Source: Corydoras sp. C115
Taxonomy: Eukaryota > Chordata > Actinopteri > Siluriformes > Callichthyidae
DNA: 64,000 nt
Direction: 5' to 3'
NCBI GenBank assembly: GCA_019802505.1
Contig: JAFMOC010000072.1
Span: forward strand, 2,391,001 to 2,455,000
Below, one piece after another: positions 35,846 to 49,175 of the stretch. Positions within the stretch are counted from its first letter, which is position 1. Each line of letters starts with the position of its first letter. The position numbers and the translations under genes are program-made. Under the pieces are notes generated by a model. It was not told where the DNA came from and did no database searches. It saw nothing but the letters and a program-made list of their open reading frames with translations.

Positions 35846-36260
35846 AAATGCATACTAGGGACCCAAGCATTGATAAGAGAGCTTGCCATGTTTTAGGCTT
35901 CATTGTTTTTACATAGAAAATGTTGAGGTGTCCAGTTGAGATGTATTTTAATGTCATATTACATTAGAATAGCCCTGTTATAACAAAATTTTCTATTATG
36001 TAACATATAATAAAGCATCTGTAAAAAGAGAGGTGATAAAAAAGAAAGATAGAAAATGAACTGACAGATGTTACAGCATCACTGTATCTCGTGTTTCCAA
36101 AAAAAACAGATTTAGGCACGCTTATGTGCTTATCCAACAGCTCTTTGATAACTGTGTGTAAATGTGCATGTGGGTCTCTGTGGTGGGAGAGGTGTATGTA
36201 TGTGTATGTGTGTAAGAGAGAAAGAGAGAGAGTACACCAAAGCTCATAAGCGTGTGCAGG

Positions 36261-36275
36261 GGAACACCATGTTCC
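36261..36275. promoter_or_regulatory. fkbp5: Perfect glucocorticoid/androgen response element match in fkbp5 intron 1
   Basis: GGAACACCATGTTCC is a perfect inverted repeat of RGAACA with a three-base spacer, the GR/AR/PR binding consensus. It lies 2.4 kb downstream of the exon 1 donor. FKBP5 is a classical steroid-induced gene with functional intronic elements in mammals. Two AGAACA half sites lie at 36591-36596 and 36614-36619. Binding is inferred. Confidence 0.6.
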
Positions 36276-36683
36276 CTCTATTCACAGTTCCTGGCACAAT
36301 TCAATAGCGTATACCAAATTACAACTGGGACTCAGCATTCCTGATCATTCTACCTCAAATTGTTCAACAAGAGATGCTTATCACTTCAAATCTAATCAGC
36401 TTGGTCATTACCAAACAAATTTTAAAAATTGTGTTTTCAACAATCCTACGCACTGTCATCGCTTTGTTCACCTGAATATCTAATTACTGGCAATATTTTA
36501 ATCAGGGTTCTGTTTGGTTGTGAGCTGTTTACATTTACTGTGATGTGTGCCCCATGATTAGAAAGTCAGACGACCAACTACAGAGATGCCAGAACAAAAT
36601 CAGTCCAGGGAAGAGAACATTCAGTCCAGTTCTGCAAGATACACACTGTGAGTCAAACCCTGCACTCAAAGAAACTAATGTTT

Positions 36684-36686
<3 letters not shown>

Positions 36687-36745
<59 letters not shown>
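36687..36745. repeat. (CA)n microsatellite
   Basis: About 29 CA units in fkbp5 intron 1. Confidence 0.95.
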
Positions 36746-36747
<2 letters not shown>

Positions 36748-36887
36748 GCACGCTTACACTGAAATTACGCAGTTAACGGATAACGTAGAACGGTTAAGCT
36801 ATAACTTGGTAGGTTACCACTAACATGTGCTTTTAACATAACATTCTGATAATAATATTTTAACACATAGACAATAACGGTGATTAC

Positions 36888-37034
<147 letters not shown>

Positions 37035-37039
37035 CACAA

Positions 37040-38630
37040 GAGCCTTGTATCCTTTATAATAAATTTCAATAAATTTCATATTTGAATATTTTATGATTAT
37101 TTTTATTTATACAACAGAATTTCTCAAAAAAGATGCAAGAGCCCAAACATTCTGAATGTCATATTAATATGATTAAAGATAACAAGTAACTTAAAGATCT
37201 ATGTTTTCTGTTATCATTATTAGTCAGATAACCAAATCTGTATCTGCCAGCCTGCTTACTTTTATTATGTATGCTTAGACTCATTTTTTTCTTATCCAAC
37301 TTCATCACACGTAGTCAACAATCTTTTTTCAATATGACTTACTGAATATTCCCTCATATCTGGCTAACCTACCAATTAAATAAAACCTACATAAAATTAG
37401 TTTATAGATACTACTTTTAAATATCCTACCTGAATTTTACCCTGATAAGAAACCCTGCCTAATTATTATTTATCTAACAATTAACACGTGTACATATGGA
37501 CTGACCCAGGATGCTTCTAGAACAAAGAAATAAAGGGGCCTGCACACTGACTCATTTCATTTAAAGGCAAAATGCTTTGACGAAAGAAGAGGCAGTAGCC
37601 AAACTGTTGTTGGCCCATCGTTATAAAAGCCGTCTTTTAATCCTTTTTATTGTACTTTTTTATTAATTATAATTATTTACAGCCTTCATTACAAAGCAAA
37701 ATTCACATCATTTACAGACAGCAATATAATTACTTCTTGAGCATTCTCCTTGAGTATTACTCATTAAACAGTGTACAAATACAAACAGGGATGTTCTGTT
37801 CTTGCAAAAAAAGGAACATGACATAAAGTACACGCATTAGATAACTTCTAGGAAAAGCCAGGTATGGGCAGTAAAGAACAGGCAGCATATTCAGAGCCTC
37901 ATTCATTTGGTTTACCACACATAATATCTTATCTTGAATATGACACGCTTTCATTTTGGCAAAACACTCAAAGAAGATTACTGGTTTGAATGAAGAAAAC
38001 AATTCATACGAAATTAAAAAAAAAAATAGTCTGAATATGTAAGATTTATGTTTTACATTTTCTAAACTATATTTAAGCTTTTTAACTTGATTACAATTAT
38101 GTCAATTACGTGCTACTAGTTTAACACAAGCAAGCCCATTGTTTTTTAAGTTAAATTCTGGTTGGTTTTTGGTGGTTGGTTAGATCCTCATTACCTTTAA
38201 TAATCTTTCAAAGTCAGGCTCATATTCAGAAACACCTTACATAGTCATTCCTTTTTTGCTCAACATGAACCAGGTCAGACTCAGAAACCATTTCTAACCT
38301 TCAAAGTAGAAAAAAAAAAAAAAATAATAATAATAATAATAATAAATAAAATGCTGAACATTTCAGAAGTGGACTTTACACTACTGTGTTGGATTATGCG
38401 TGTATATATATATCCATGTGATTCATTTACATCAATGAATTTTGACAAGCCCACGGTTTTTAATGTACAGATAACTGCTCTGCCTCCAGAGATGAACCCT
38501 ATGCAAATGTTCTGATGTCATGTTTGTAAAGCATGAGGAGAACATGAGGGTTACAATGACGTGAAGATCAAGAAGCACATACGTCCAGAAAAGCACGAGC
38601 GGGTCATGACACAATTGAAAACAAAATACT
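37040..38630. other. fkbp5 intron 1, promoter-proximal part
   Basis: AT-rich and free of recognised transposons, with an ATA/AAT trinucleotide run at 38310-38350. No coding signal. Confidence 0.5.
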
Positions 38631-38633
38631 TAC

Positions 38634-38990
38634 TCGCAAAAACTGTCTTTTTCTCCGCGGCGTCTCGGTTTTAATCCTCGAAGTTGAAGCGAGTGGGGAA
38701 CGGCAAGTGCAACATGTATTGGAGCGCAATCGAGACGCGGCGCCGCCGCTGCCGCTGCCGCTGCCGCTGCTGACGGGAGAAGCCCAGCCTCTCCACGCGC
38801 GAGTACTAAATGTTCCAGCAGTGCTACTTTCCACCGCTAATACCCGACAACAAAGCCACATGGACCGGGGGTGGGGGGAACTAAAAGCAGACGACGCACA
38901 CGAGAGGCGGAGTGAGGCAGTCAAGTAAAAGAAAGAGAGAGAGAGAGAGAAAAAAAAGCGAAGGGCAGGTTCTTGTAAACTATCCACAAA
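38634..38990 (-). promoter_or_regulatory. fkbp5: fkbp5 noncoding exon 1 and CpG-rich promoter region
   Basis: The minus strand has a strong donor, GCGA followed by GTAAGTAT, at 38634. The preceding bases are CpG-rich (CCGCGGAG, GAGACGCGG) and contain a GCCGCT hexamer run at about 38745-38770. This is the only CpG-rich stretch upstream of the fkbp5 coding exons and is correctly oriented. The start site is not defined; the exon probably begins between 38800 and 39100. The 171-codon minus frame here (38604-39119) is taken as chance in GC-rich DNA. Confidence 0.55.
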
Positions 38991-39030
38991 GTAACACAAT
39001 GTTCCGGCAGCGCTGTAGCTCGCTGTGATG

Positions 39031-39045
39031 AGAACACTGTGTCCT
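39031..39045. promoter_or_regulatory. fkbp5: Near-perfect glucocorticoid response element at the fkbp5 promoter
   Basis: AGAACACTGTGTCCT differs from the AGAACANNNTGTTCT consensus at one base. It lies about 400 bases upstream of the exon 1 donor. Function is inferred from sequence and from the known steroid response of the gene. Confidence 0.45.
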
Positions 39046-39650
39046 AGTCGACACCGTGACCCGTAACCCGTTCTGTGCTGGAGCAATGCGCAGCGCACCG
39101 TCAGATAAAGTGGGAACACTGATTAATCCTCTAAACGTCTATTTTTATTCCCCGATTTAAAGCCGGCGGTATTGGGCTTTTATTTATAGTGACAGCGTTG
39201 TGGAGCTTCGACGGTCTTACGAGTCGACAGTAGCTGACTGCTATTCAAACATCTCAGTCGCCCAGGCATTTGGAAACTTTACTCAGAAAAATACTCTTTT
39301 ATGAGATAATCCCGATAAAGATAAAGCGAGTGGCACTGCATTTGAATATTAGGAATGTGTCCAATATTTATTAGAAAGCGACGTGTATAATCGAAAAGCT
39401 TTGGTTTGGTAACAGTAACCTAGTAAGCAGTACATAGACCTAAAGACAACTACAAAAGCTGGTTGGTTATTTTTGAGAGGAGGATTTGAGCATGGATAAT
39501 AACTAACTTTTACAATACAACGTACTAGTAAAGCTGTTGGAGATAAAATGGCATGTGTCTTGCCTTTTTGCTTCTAATGTAGTACAAACAGCAGTGTTTG
39601 TATGTGGTTGTTTACAGGTTCACTAAGGACATATACTGTGTGTATGTGTA

Positions 39651-39685
<35 letters not shown>

Positions 39686-39888
39686 GAACTTTATGAACTT
39701 AATGGAAATGAACACAGTGGAAACCCACTTAAGCAACAGACGTGAATTCGTTGGTCACCAACACAAGTAACACCAATTTTAAAAATTGCCCAAACCTCCA
39801 ATAACAAAGTTAAGAAATATATTTATGAAATACCATGAATACCATGTTTTTACTTCCCCCTTTTTTTCTTTATATTTTGTCTCTTTTT

Positions 39889-40243
39889 TTGGCTTAGTGT
39901 TTAGCACGTTCACCTCTCAGCACTAGGGATTCCCGGTTCGATTCCCAATCTGGGTGGAGTTTCCATGTTCTCCCTGTGTCCGCTTGGGTTTCCTCCAGAT
40001 TGTCCGGTTTCCCCCCACAGTCCAAAAACATGGATAAAGTTCAATTGAATTTTCCAAATTGCCCCATATAGAGTGTTGTTGTGTGTGTGTGCCTGTGTGA
40101 GTAAGTATGTGCCAAGCGGTAGATTTGTGCCCTGTCATGGGTGCATCTGCCCAGTGCCAGAAATTTTCTCCACTGGATGGACATGGGGAACCCCCCCCCC
40201 CCACGCTAGTACAGGATAAAGCGGAAGATAATGGATGGATGGA
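39889..40243 (+). mobile_element. SINE copy, diverged, head truncated
   Basis: Starts at TGGCTTAGTGTTTAGCACG, keeps TTCGATTCCC for the B box, has a C12 run at 40191-40202 and a GATGGATGGA tail. Confidence 0.85.
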
Positions 40244-40257
40244 AACCAATTTGATGT

Positions 40258-40400
40258 TGGGCGGCATGGTGGTGTAGTGGTTAGCACGTCTGCCTCTCAA
40301 CAGTGGGGATTCAGATTTCCATGTTCTCGTGTCTGCATGTCCAAAATCATGGATTCAAGGTAAATCGGCTGCTCTAAATTTCCTTTATCTAAGCCCCAAT
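40258..40400 (+). mobile_element. SINE fragment, adjacent 5' part
   Basis: GGGCGGCATGGTGGTGTAGTGG head directly after the previous tail. It lacks the B box and decays by 40400. Confidence 0.7.
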
Positions 40401-40539
40401 ATAATTTATCTGTGTCAGTGCGTGTGTACCCAGACACGAAAGTACACAAAACAATCCCCCATTGGATGGGTCTTTTTCTAACAGAGTGCGGATGCTGGGA
40501 CATTAACGATAAGTTGCTTCATTTTAATTCTGTCAGGCA

Positions 40540-40715
40540 GGGCGCCGTAAGTCTTGGTCTCTCAAAGGTTTCTTCCCTAAAAACCAACAATAACGGTGAG
40601 TTTTATCTTGCCACTATTGCCTTGGCTTGCTCTTTGGGGGTTTAGACTCGGACCATTGTAAAGCTGCTTTGAGACAATGTACAATTGTAAAAGGTTTTGT
40701 GTGAATAAATAAACT
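40540..40715 (+). repeat. Retroelement 3' tail, second copy
   Basis: Matches the 4680-4835 repeat block by block and ends in GTGTGAATAAATAAACTT. Confidence 0.6.
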
Positions 40716-41010
40716 TAAGACCTGAAACTCTTGACAGACCTGCTAATATATAGCAGACCTGGATCAGTAAGCCGACAGCAAATCTGCCAGAAGCCAAGGG
40801 CCGTCTGTGTTCGCTTTCCATTGCAATGAGTATTGCAACACCCATCTCCACTGGCGCCACTCTAAGAAGCATCTGGGGAGGACAAGGGTTCCCCTAAGTG
40901 TTCCCCTAAGCACCCTTTTGTTTTTGCCTCTTATATGTATTTTCTGTAGGGTGCATATTCTCCTTGCACTTATGAAGTAGTAAGAGCACTAGTAGTAGTA
41001 GTATACACTA

Positions 41011-41011
41011 A

Positions 41012-41099
<88 letters not shown>

Positions 41100-41112
41100 A
41101 GTTTGAAAGGTT

Positions 41113-41160
<48 letters not shown>
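41011..41160. repeat. (TA)n tract around the left arm of an inverted repeat
   Basis: TA runs at 41011-41092 and 41121-41160 flank a 27-base arm at 41094-41120, whose reverse complement recurs at 42824-42850 with one mismatch. Confidence 0.9.
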
Positions 41161-41161
<1 letters not shown>

Positions 41162-41164
<3 letters not shown>

Positions 41165-42779
41165 TTGTGATCAAATTTATTCAACCCCCAATGCTGCGAA
41201 GGGTTTTATGGAATTCAGTGCACATTTGTAATTGTGTTCATAATGAAATCTTACAAGGACTTGTTAAAGAACTAAATGCAACTAAGATAGCATCAATTGT
41301 TTTTGTCATAAAGTATTAAATGGCCTTTTTGTGATTTCTTCATTGACACAATTATTCAACCCCTTTACAACTACCACTCATAAGAACAGAGGTTCATTCC
41401 AGTGTTTTCAATCAGGTATTGAAAACACCTGTGGATGTCAACGAGCAGCAATCAAGCATGATAAGCACCAATTAGGCAGATTTAAAAGGACTGTGATACT
41501 CAGCTCCTTCTAGACATCTACTGGTGTGTTTTACAAGCATGGTGAAGGCAAGAGAATGGTCCCAGAAGACAAGAGAAGAGGTTATTGCTCTTCACAAGAA
41601 TGGCAATGGATATAAAAAGATTGCGAAGTTGTTAAATATTCCAAGAGACACTATCGGAAGTATCATTCGCAAGTTCAAGTTAAAGGGCACAGTGGAAACG
41701 TTACCTGGTCGTGGCAGAAAGAAGATCCTGACCGCGACTGCTGTGCGCTACCTGAAGCGTAATGTGGAGAAAAAATCCCCGTGTGACTGCTAAGGAACTG
41801 AAAAAAGACCTGTCAGATGTGGGCACTGAAGTTTCAGCTCAGACAATAAGGCGCGCACTGCATAACGAAGACCTCCATGCCAGAACTCCCAGGCGCACCC
41901 CCTTGCTGACTCCAAAGAACAAGAAAAGTCGACTGCAGTATGCCAAAAGTCATGTGGACAAGACACAAAGGTTTTGGGACAGTGTACTGTGGTCAGATGA
42001 AACTAAATTAGAACTGTTTGGGACAATGGACCAGCGCTATGTTTGGAGGAGGAAGAACCAGGCTTATGAACAAAAGAACACCTTGCCTACTGTGAAGCAT
42101 GGCGGGGGGTCAATTATGCTTTGGGGCTGTTTTGCTTCTAATGGTACAGGAAAGCTTCAACGTGTGCAGGGTACCATGAATTCCCTTCAGTACCAGGAGA
42201 TCTTGGAGGAAAATGTGATGGAGTCAGTCACAAACCTGCGGCTTGGGAGACGTTGGACCTTCCAACAGGACAATGATCCGAAGCACACATCCAAGTCCAC
42301 TAGAGCGTGGTTGAACATGAAAGGCTGGAACATTCTAGAGTGGCCATCGCAATCACCAGACTTAAATCCAATTGAGAACCTCTGGTGGGACCTAAAGAAG
42401 GCAGTTGCAGTGCGCAAGCCTAAGAATGTGACTGAACTGGAGGCTTTTGCCCATGAAGAATGGGCTAAGATACCCATAGGTCGCTGCAAGACACTTGTGT
42501 CAAGCTATGCTTCACGCTTGAAAGCTGTCATAACTGGAAAAGGATGTTGTACTAAGTACTAAAAAAATAATGTCACTAGGGGGTTGAATAAAACTGATAA
42601 TGATGTGAGCACAGTAAAGACATTTGTGGTTATTCCATCATAAATATTATGTTATATTTGTCTAATTTATAAGTGCCTCTTTGATATAATTGTAAATAAG
42701 ATGACTGAAATGATCCAAATCAATGTCAAACTGGCCAAAACACTTTATTTCAGTGGGGGTTGAATAAATTTGATCACAA

Positions 42780-42782
<3 letters not shown>
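41162..42782 (+). mobile_element. Tc1-like transposon copy 2, complete ends, one frameshift
   Basis: 1621 bases between TA dinucleotides, inserted in a (TA)n tract. Same ends and IR/DR layout as copy 1. Transposase from ATG 41539 to TAA 42560-42562 (about 340 codons). It keeps the paired HTH domain, the GRGRKK hinge and all three catalytic positions (WSDET, QQDND, and Glu in the SPDLNPIENLWWD stretch). The one clear lesion is an extra A in the A run at about 41770, which splits the frame between the HTH and catalytic halves. It differs from copy 1 at only a handful of bases, so both are recent. Confidence 0.95.
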
Positions 42783-42831
<49 letters not shown>

Positions 42832-42850
42832 AGCCTTTCAAACTTTTATT
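42783..42850. repeat. (TA)n and right arm of the inverted repeat
   Basis: A TA run to 42823, then the arm at 42824-42850 (see 41094-41120). Confidence 0.9.
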
Positions 42851-45360
42851 TGTCTCTTGTGGTTTTGTCTCACATGGTTCAGTCCAACATGTCTAAATAC
42901 CGTGTCTCATGACAATTGTAGCACATGAAGAATATAACCTAGTTTTGTTCTGCTAATATAACGATGGACAGTATATTTGTCCGTATCAAAAATCACCACA
43001 TCCTCTATGATGACACGCTCCATAACTTGATTGATGTTAGCTTTTGCTGATGGTCAGTTTCTAGAATATTGAACTCAGTGTATGTTTTTTACGAAAAGCA
43101 AGAGGAATCATGTACTCATCCAACCACAAGCAACAACGGCAATATATTTTAGATGGGTGTTTTTCAGACATGCCTTAGTATTTTTTAGGTTTTGATATAT
43201 ACTTTATTATTTCTGTCATTCTATATCCCAAATCCATCTGTTTTTATCATAAAACGTGTTTAGCCACTGAAATGTGCAGCAAATATTATATGAATTAGAC
43301 TTATACTGCAAGTTGTGAGAGGCTTAGAATGAGAATGTGAAAATAGACTAGTTTATTACTCATCATCGAGCATGTAGGACAAATAGTGGTAGCCTGCTGG
43401 ACCATCACAAAGTCCACCGATTGTGTTTCACATATGTGTATGTTGCATGCTTGTTCCGAGAGCAGCACTTACATTTTAAAAGTAGCCTGAAGCACTAGGA
43501 TGAATGTTAAATTATTAGCTGGACTACCAGTTCAGTTAAAACCACTGTGACCTTTGTTTACAAAACAACCTCACTGAAAGGTCACTTGTTAATATTTAAA
43601 CCATGTTGATGCAGTGAGGTTATTCTACTAAAATTATTTCTAAAATAATCTAGTATGTTCCATTGTAAGCAGAAACTATATAGTGAACAAATTGCTTTTA
43701 AATAATAAATTAAATATTAGTGAGTAAATATTAACAGGTTTTAAATGTGTCTTAAATCTCTAAGATTGAACTTGATTGGGAACCCCCTGTTGGTTGTTAG
43801 TGAAAGATGTTAATAATTTAATCTTGTACTGATAATTTTTTTTTTTTTTTTAATAATGATTAGCAATGACCTATCATCGCATAAAACAAAAAGCATTATT
43901 ATGAGCAGAAATAAGCTAAGATTTTGGCAAATTTATAACATACAACTTTCTTAACTGACTTCATGTACATTGCTTATTAAAAATATGGCCCTGGGCATGA
44001 TAAGCAAAATAACATGGTGTTATCCTAACGTTTTCAGCGTGTTCTTTTTCTCTTTGTACTGCAGGAGACATGATGTTCCAACATGCAATTACCCTGAAAT
44101 TTAAAGCCTATCTTGCTTTTAGATTATAAATGGTTGTCCTGGAAAAATCAAAACTTAAGGTTACATTTACTGGGGTCAATGACAAATTCAGAAAGACCAG
44201 TGAGGTTAAAACCCTGCTATGTGCAGTGATGCTGACCTTAGGTTTAAAATAATCAAAGTGCAAAAATAACGCAGTACTTTTGTTCCTGTGGCTACACAAA
44301 GCTTTTAGAATGTAATAGGAAAAGAGAATTATTTATTCTGAGTACATTATTTGTTCCTTGAGGCTGGAAATTTAAACAATGGGAGGCCATTCAGGGACAA
44401 ATTCTGAAAAGCACTTTCGATTATCATTTTCAAATGAGTCATATGTATGAAAAAAAGACTTTTCCTTTGCTTGGTATGGATTGGTCTGCTTTATTAAACC
44501 CATTAAATGAAATGCCACATGTGACCAAAATAAGGTAAAAAATCTGGGAATGAAATAATGAAATGTTATCTACAGGCTCATGCAAAAGTTTGAACAACCC
44601 CATGGTAATTTTTTTTTTTATAAATAAAATTAATTGAACACATTTAACTACTTTTACACAGTTTAATTTATACTGTGCTACTTATTTAAATGTACATATT
44701 GAAAATTTAAACAGTCAACTAAAACATTAACTAATGTGGTAAGTATTAAAGTCCTGCTTCAATTGATATTTCACTATCTTTAATTTTATATTATTTTTAT
44801 GTTCACATCAAATTAAAGAAATGTATGACGTATTGTATAGACAAATTAAGAATTAAGATTCTAATTACCATTTTATGGTAAGGGTTTTGTTAGAATAACT
44901 TGAAAATGCTGTGTGTAGGTTTAAAAAAACAACATTTTAAAAAATCTAAATTTAAAGCCACGTCATAACAATATTACATTTCTTTCTCTCATGGATTCTG
45001 ATACTCTTTTTGATTTGCTCCAGAAAATAATAGCAGTTTAATGCTTGGGACTGCCTTGGATCACTGTATTGCTTGAAAAAGCTGTTAAGCCATTTTTAAT
45101 GAAGATTAAAATTCAGACAGAAATGTGCGTGAAATTATTTTATACCCAAGGAATTTACTCAAGCATAATAAATGAATCACAGAACCAGACATGATGTGAG
45201 ACTAAAATAACACTTATGAAGTAATTCTTGCCAAATGCCAGCTTTGAACTGGTCTCAGCCCTCACCCTCATTTGGGTTCTTTGTTCACATTCTAAAATCA
45301 TGTCTGGTCATAATTGCAGTTGCTCTAACATAATTATTAGTATCTCTCAAAATAACAGGT
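42851..45360. other. Intergenic, no gene seen
   Basis: AT-rich DNA between fkbp5 and srsf3. GCAAAAGTTTGAACAACCCC at 44582-44601 looks like the end of another Tc1-type element, too decayed to place. No coding signal. Confidence 0.5.
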
Positions 45361-45362
45361 GT

Positions 45363-46372
45363 TAAAAATAGGACCTGGCAAGAGCTTACCAAATATTGTT
45401 ACCTGGTTACTGGTGCTGCTCAGGTCTTTGTACTTAGGCCCCTTCTCTTTTCATTATACATGACATCATTTAGGCACATGTTTTCTCTTACCACTGCTAT
45501 GCTGATGACACTCAGTTTAATTTGTCTTTTCCTCCTGATGACACCAGTATCTCACATCAGATATCTATCTGCCTTGGATAAAGGCCTGTCATCTCAAATT
45601 AAATTTAGCAAAAACAGAGACTCTCGTAATTCCAGCTAAACACTCAATCCATCATGAGCTGACCTTCCAAATTGATGACTCCCCAATCTCTCCAACCAAT
45701 TCGGTCTGTAACTTTGGTTTCATAATTGACTCACATCACAGACTTTTCTTGACTGACCATGCTACTCAGCTGTTAGTCCAAGCCCTCATCCTATCCTGGC
45801 TTGATTATTGTAATGCTCTGCTTGCCCTGTCTTCCAGCTTGCACAATCAGACCTCTACAACTAATTAAAAACTCTGCAGCCCGACTTGTGTTCAACCAGC
45901 CCAAGCAACCTCATGTCACTCCACAACTCATCTCTCTCCATTGTCTCCCTATAGCTGCTCGCATTCAGTACAAGTCACTGACTCTGATCTACAGGACCAT
46001 TTCTGGATCTGCAGCCTCTTACCTCCACTCCATATTTTCAAAATACACTCCAACTTCGTTCACTTTGCTCTGGTGAAGATTGTTGCCTGTTGATTCCACC
46101 TCACAGAGGTGCTAATTCTTACTCAAATGGTGGAACGATCTTTCCAACTCTGTCTGTAAGGCGGAGTCACTCTGCATCTTTGAGAAACAACTGAAAACAC
46201 ATCTCTTTGACACCTGATTTAAAAAAAAGAATTAAAAGGGGGTAGGGTGTAGGATAGGATAATGATCAGGAGCGAAAATTCTACAATTTACAATTCTGGG
46301 TTCTTCCTTAGCTACTGACTTGTGGTGTTTTCATTTGTAAGTCGCTTGACTAAATGACTAAATGTAAAACAG
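45363..46372 (+). mobile_element. L2-type LINE 3' portion
   Basis: Contains pieces of the L2 ORF2 C-terminus: LSWLDYCNALL and CTIRPLQLIKNSAARLVFNQ around 45800-45900, then TPQLISLHCLPIAARIQYKS. It ends with TTTGTAAGTCGCTTGACTAAATG and an AAATG-type tail. Frames are interrupted by indels. Confidence 0.85.
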
Positions 46373-46437
46373 ACAGTTACTATTATTATTCATTTCACTT
46401 ATATATCCATTTATTATAATTCATTTCACTTCCACTA

Positions 46438-46547
<110 letters not shown>

Positions 46548-48568
46548 CCCTATTTTTATCACTGTTGTAGGCACCAATATAAGTCTGTACTTGTGTGTAA
46601 ACCAAAGAGATACATATTTCTTTACACATGTAATATTTTATAAACACTTATCATCAGTTATGATTTCCTTGTTGATGTATCAATGATAAATGGCACAGAG
46701 GGCAACATCTCTTACTCATATTAGCATTTACCCGGAAAAAAACTGACAAAAGGTTAAGCTGCACGAAGTAATAAGGAATAGAGAAATGATCTCATATCCC
46801 CTGCTGTGTGTTCTCCTGTGTCTTTACTCTACAGAAATGAACATGAGCTGTTCACTTTGTAAAGGGAGGTGGCACAAAACAATTCATGTTAAATGAAAGT
46901 TCAGCATTGGTGTTTTTACTGCATGTTTATTATTTATTTCAATATTTATTTGTTTATGTGTTCAATATTAATGAACTGCACTGCATGAACAATACATTAA
47001 ATGTTTTTAAGCTGTGGTCATACCTTTAGAATATTTTTAAATATTTTTAATGGTATCATAGTTTGAAAAAATATTGGTTATTTTAAAGTAATTTTCTTAT
47101 GATTTCAAATATTTGGATGCAAATAAATTAATGTTATTAATAAGGCAGTGTAACATGTAAAGAATATATCAAAATTCATTATTATTTAGTTCTAGCCAAC
47201 TTTGAAACTGGGCACATTAGGTCTCTTTTGTTTTCTCTAATGAACAACAAATAATGACCAGGAAATCAAGTTTGGACATTTATTGACTCTTTCATAAGCA
47301 GCATGCAGGAAAAGCAACTGGAGCAGAACATGATGCAAAAAAAACAACAATTTGCAGTCATTGCTTCATATACAAGTTTCTTACATTACCTAAATTCCCT
47401 TGAATTTAGGATAGGTGTAACTGAATCTCTTTATTATGCTCTAGCTCATTATGAACAATTTATATGTTTAGTGACTCTGTTCTTTGGTACATCTGATTTA
47501 TACATTTACACTCAATTACAGTGGTTAATATTTTGAAATTTGTACCATAGTTTAAGAGGCCTAGTAAAATGTTATCCACTTAGCGTGATACAGCCTCTTG
47601 CATTTGTCTTAATACATTATAAATATGCATTGTAATGCAAGCTTGTTATTTTTTCCATCAAATCAGTTATGATCCTGTTATTACATTTATATTTACATTT
47701 ATTTAAATTTATATAATTTATATATGATGTTTTTTTATAATTATATTATAATTCATGTTCAATTGTTATTTTATTATTTTGATAATAAAATTGTTATTTC
47801 AATTTGAAGAAATGCTTTTACAGAACAAATTTTTAAAAAATAAATATGAATGTATAACCAGTAAGCACATTTCTTTAACTTGTCTCAGGCCGTGGGCACA
47901 GGGATATTTATTTTAGTGCCATTTAAATAAGCTACTTTCAATATTAAATGTATATCTCTGGCAGGCAAAACATATTCATAATTTACAGCTGTCTGTGTGA
48001 GTGTGTAATGGACAGGAGGGTGAGTTCACTCAAGGTTACACAGTCATCAGGAAGTGAAATAGAACAGAATGTGCAGTGCTAATCTGTTTAAAAAACAGCC
48101 GCCGTACCGCATGATGTTACACACATTCACACTATACATACGCTGAAAGGGACATTTTGTTTAGTTGTAATACCAAATTTAAATAACTAAGTGGTTATAT
48201 TTTAGGAAGAGATAAGTAATACAATCCATTTAAAGTTGTTTTTGTGCAAACAGAAACATACAAACATCCACATAACATTAAAGATATGCATAACATAGTC
48301 CTCCATTCATTTAATTCATTTAAAGAGTTTTAACCAACACCTAGCCATAAATACTACCAGTCTAACTTCAACCAGTGAGCGCATGGAAATGGATTTTGGT
48401 CCCATTATATGATATACTAAATAGATATACAAAACTCCATGTGCACACACACATACACATGGAAACATATGTTTAGTTTGACAGAAAGGCAGGCAGCATA
48501 ATGTTTTGTATTTGTTTAGACCACATTTAGTAGTGATATGCAACAGACTGTCATTGTGTTCATTTGTG

Positions 48569-48569
<1 letters not shown>

Positions 48570-48652
<83 letters not shown>
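48570..48652. repeat. (TG)n microsatellite
   Basis: About 41 TG units. Confidence 0.95.
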
Positions 48653-48653
<1 letters not shown>

Positions 48654-49122
48654 AATGCTTACAAACCTTGAAGTTTTTCCAGCTTCTGTGCCTTTGTTTC
48701 TGGTAAAGTTTAAAAAACATCAACGTTAGCAGAATCATATTAATCTATATGGAATTGGATCTCATTTACATTCACAAGTCCCCAAAACTGACCTGATTAT
48801 AAACATTAACACATTATTAAAGTCTATGAGATATGTAATGTGTGCAGAAAATCACACAAGCATCAAGATATTGCAAGAGCAACAGATAATGGCACAGATT
48901 AACTTCACAAGGATTAACTGGCTGGCATGTGCATCGGAATGTCTGAGTTTCTTTAAACGTTATTTAAAATAAAATGAAACTAATGAAACGCATTGGAATT
49001 TTGGTATAACACTTTTATCTAATCATTCATATTTTGTAGTGTGTCTGAAAGTAAAAGATGTGACCATAGAGAATAACACTACCAGGAAAATACCAGAAAA
49101 TATTTTTGATCTGTCAACAAAA

Positions 49123-49123
49123 T

Positions 49124-49174
<51 letters not shown>
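49123..49174. repeat. (CA)n microsatellite
   Basis: About 26 CA units. Confidence 0.95.

Positions 49175-49175
<1 letters not shown>

Noticed and set aside
38604..39119. 171-codon minus-strand frame over the fkbp5 promoter
   Set aside because: It crosses the predicted exon 1 donor, has biased GC-rich composition and no recognised domain; GC-rich DNA favours chance open frames.
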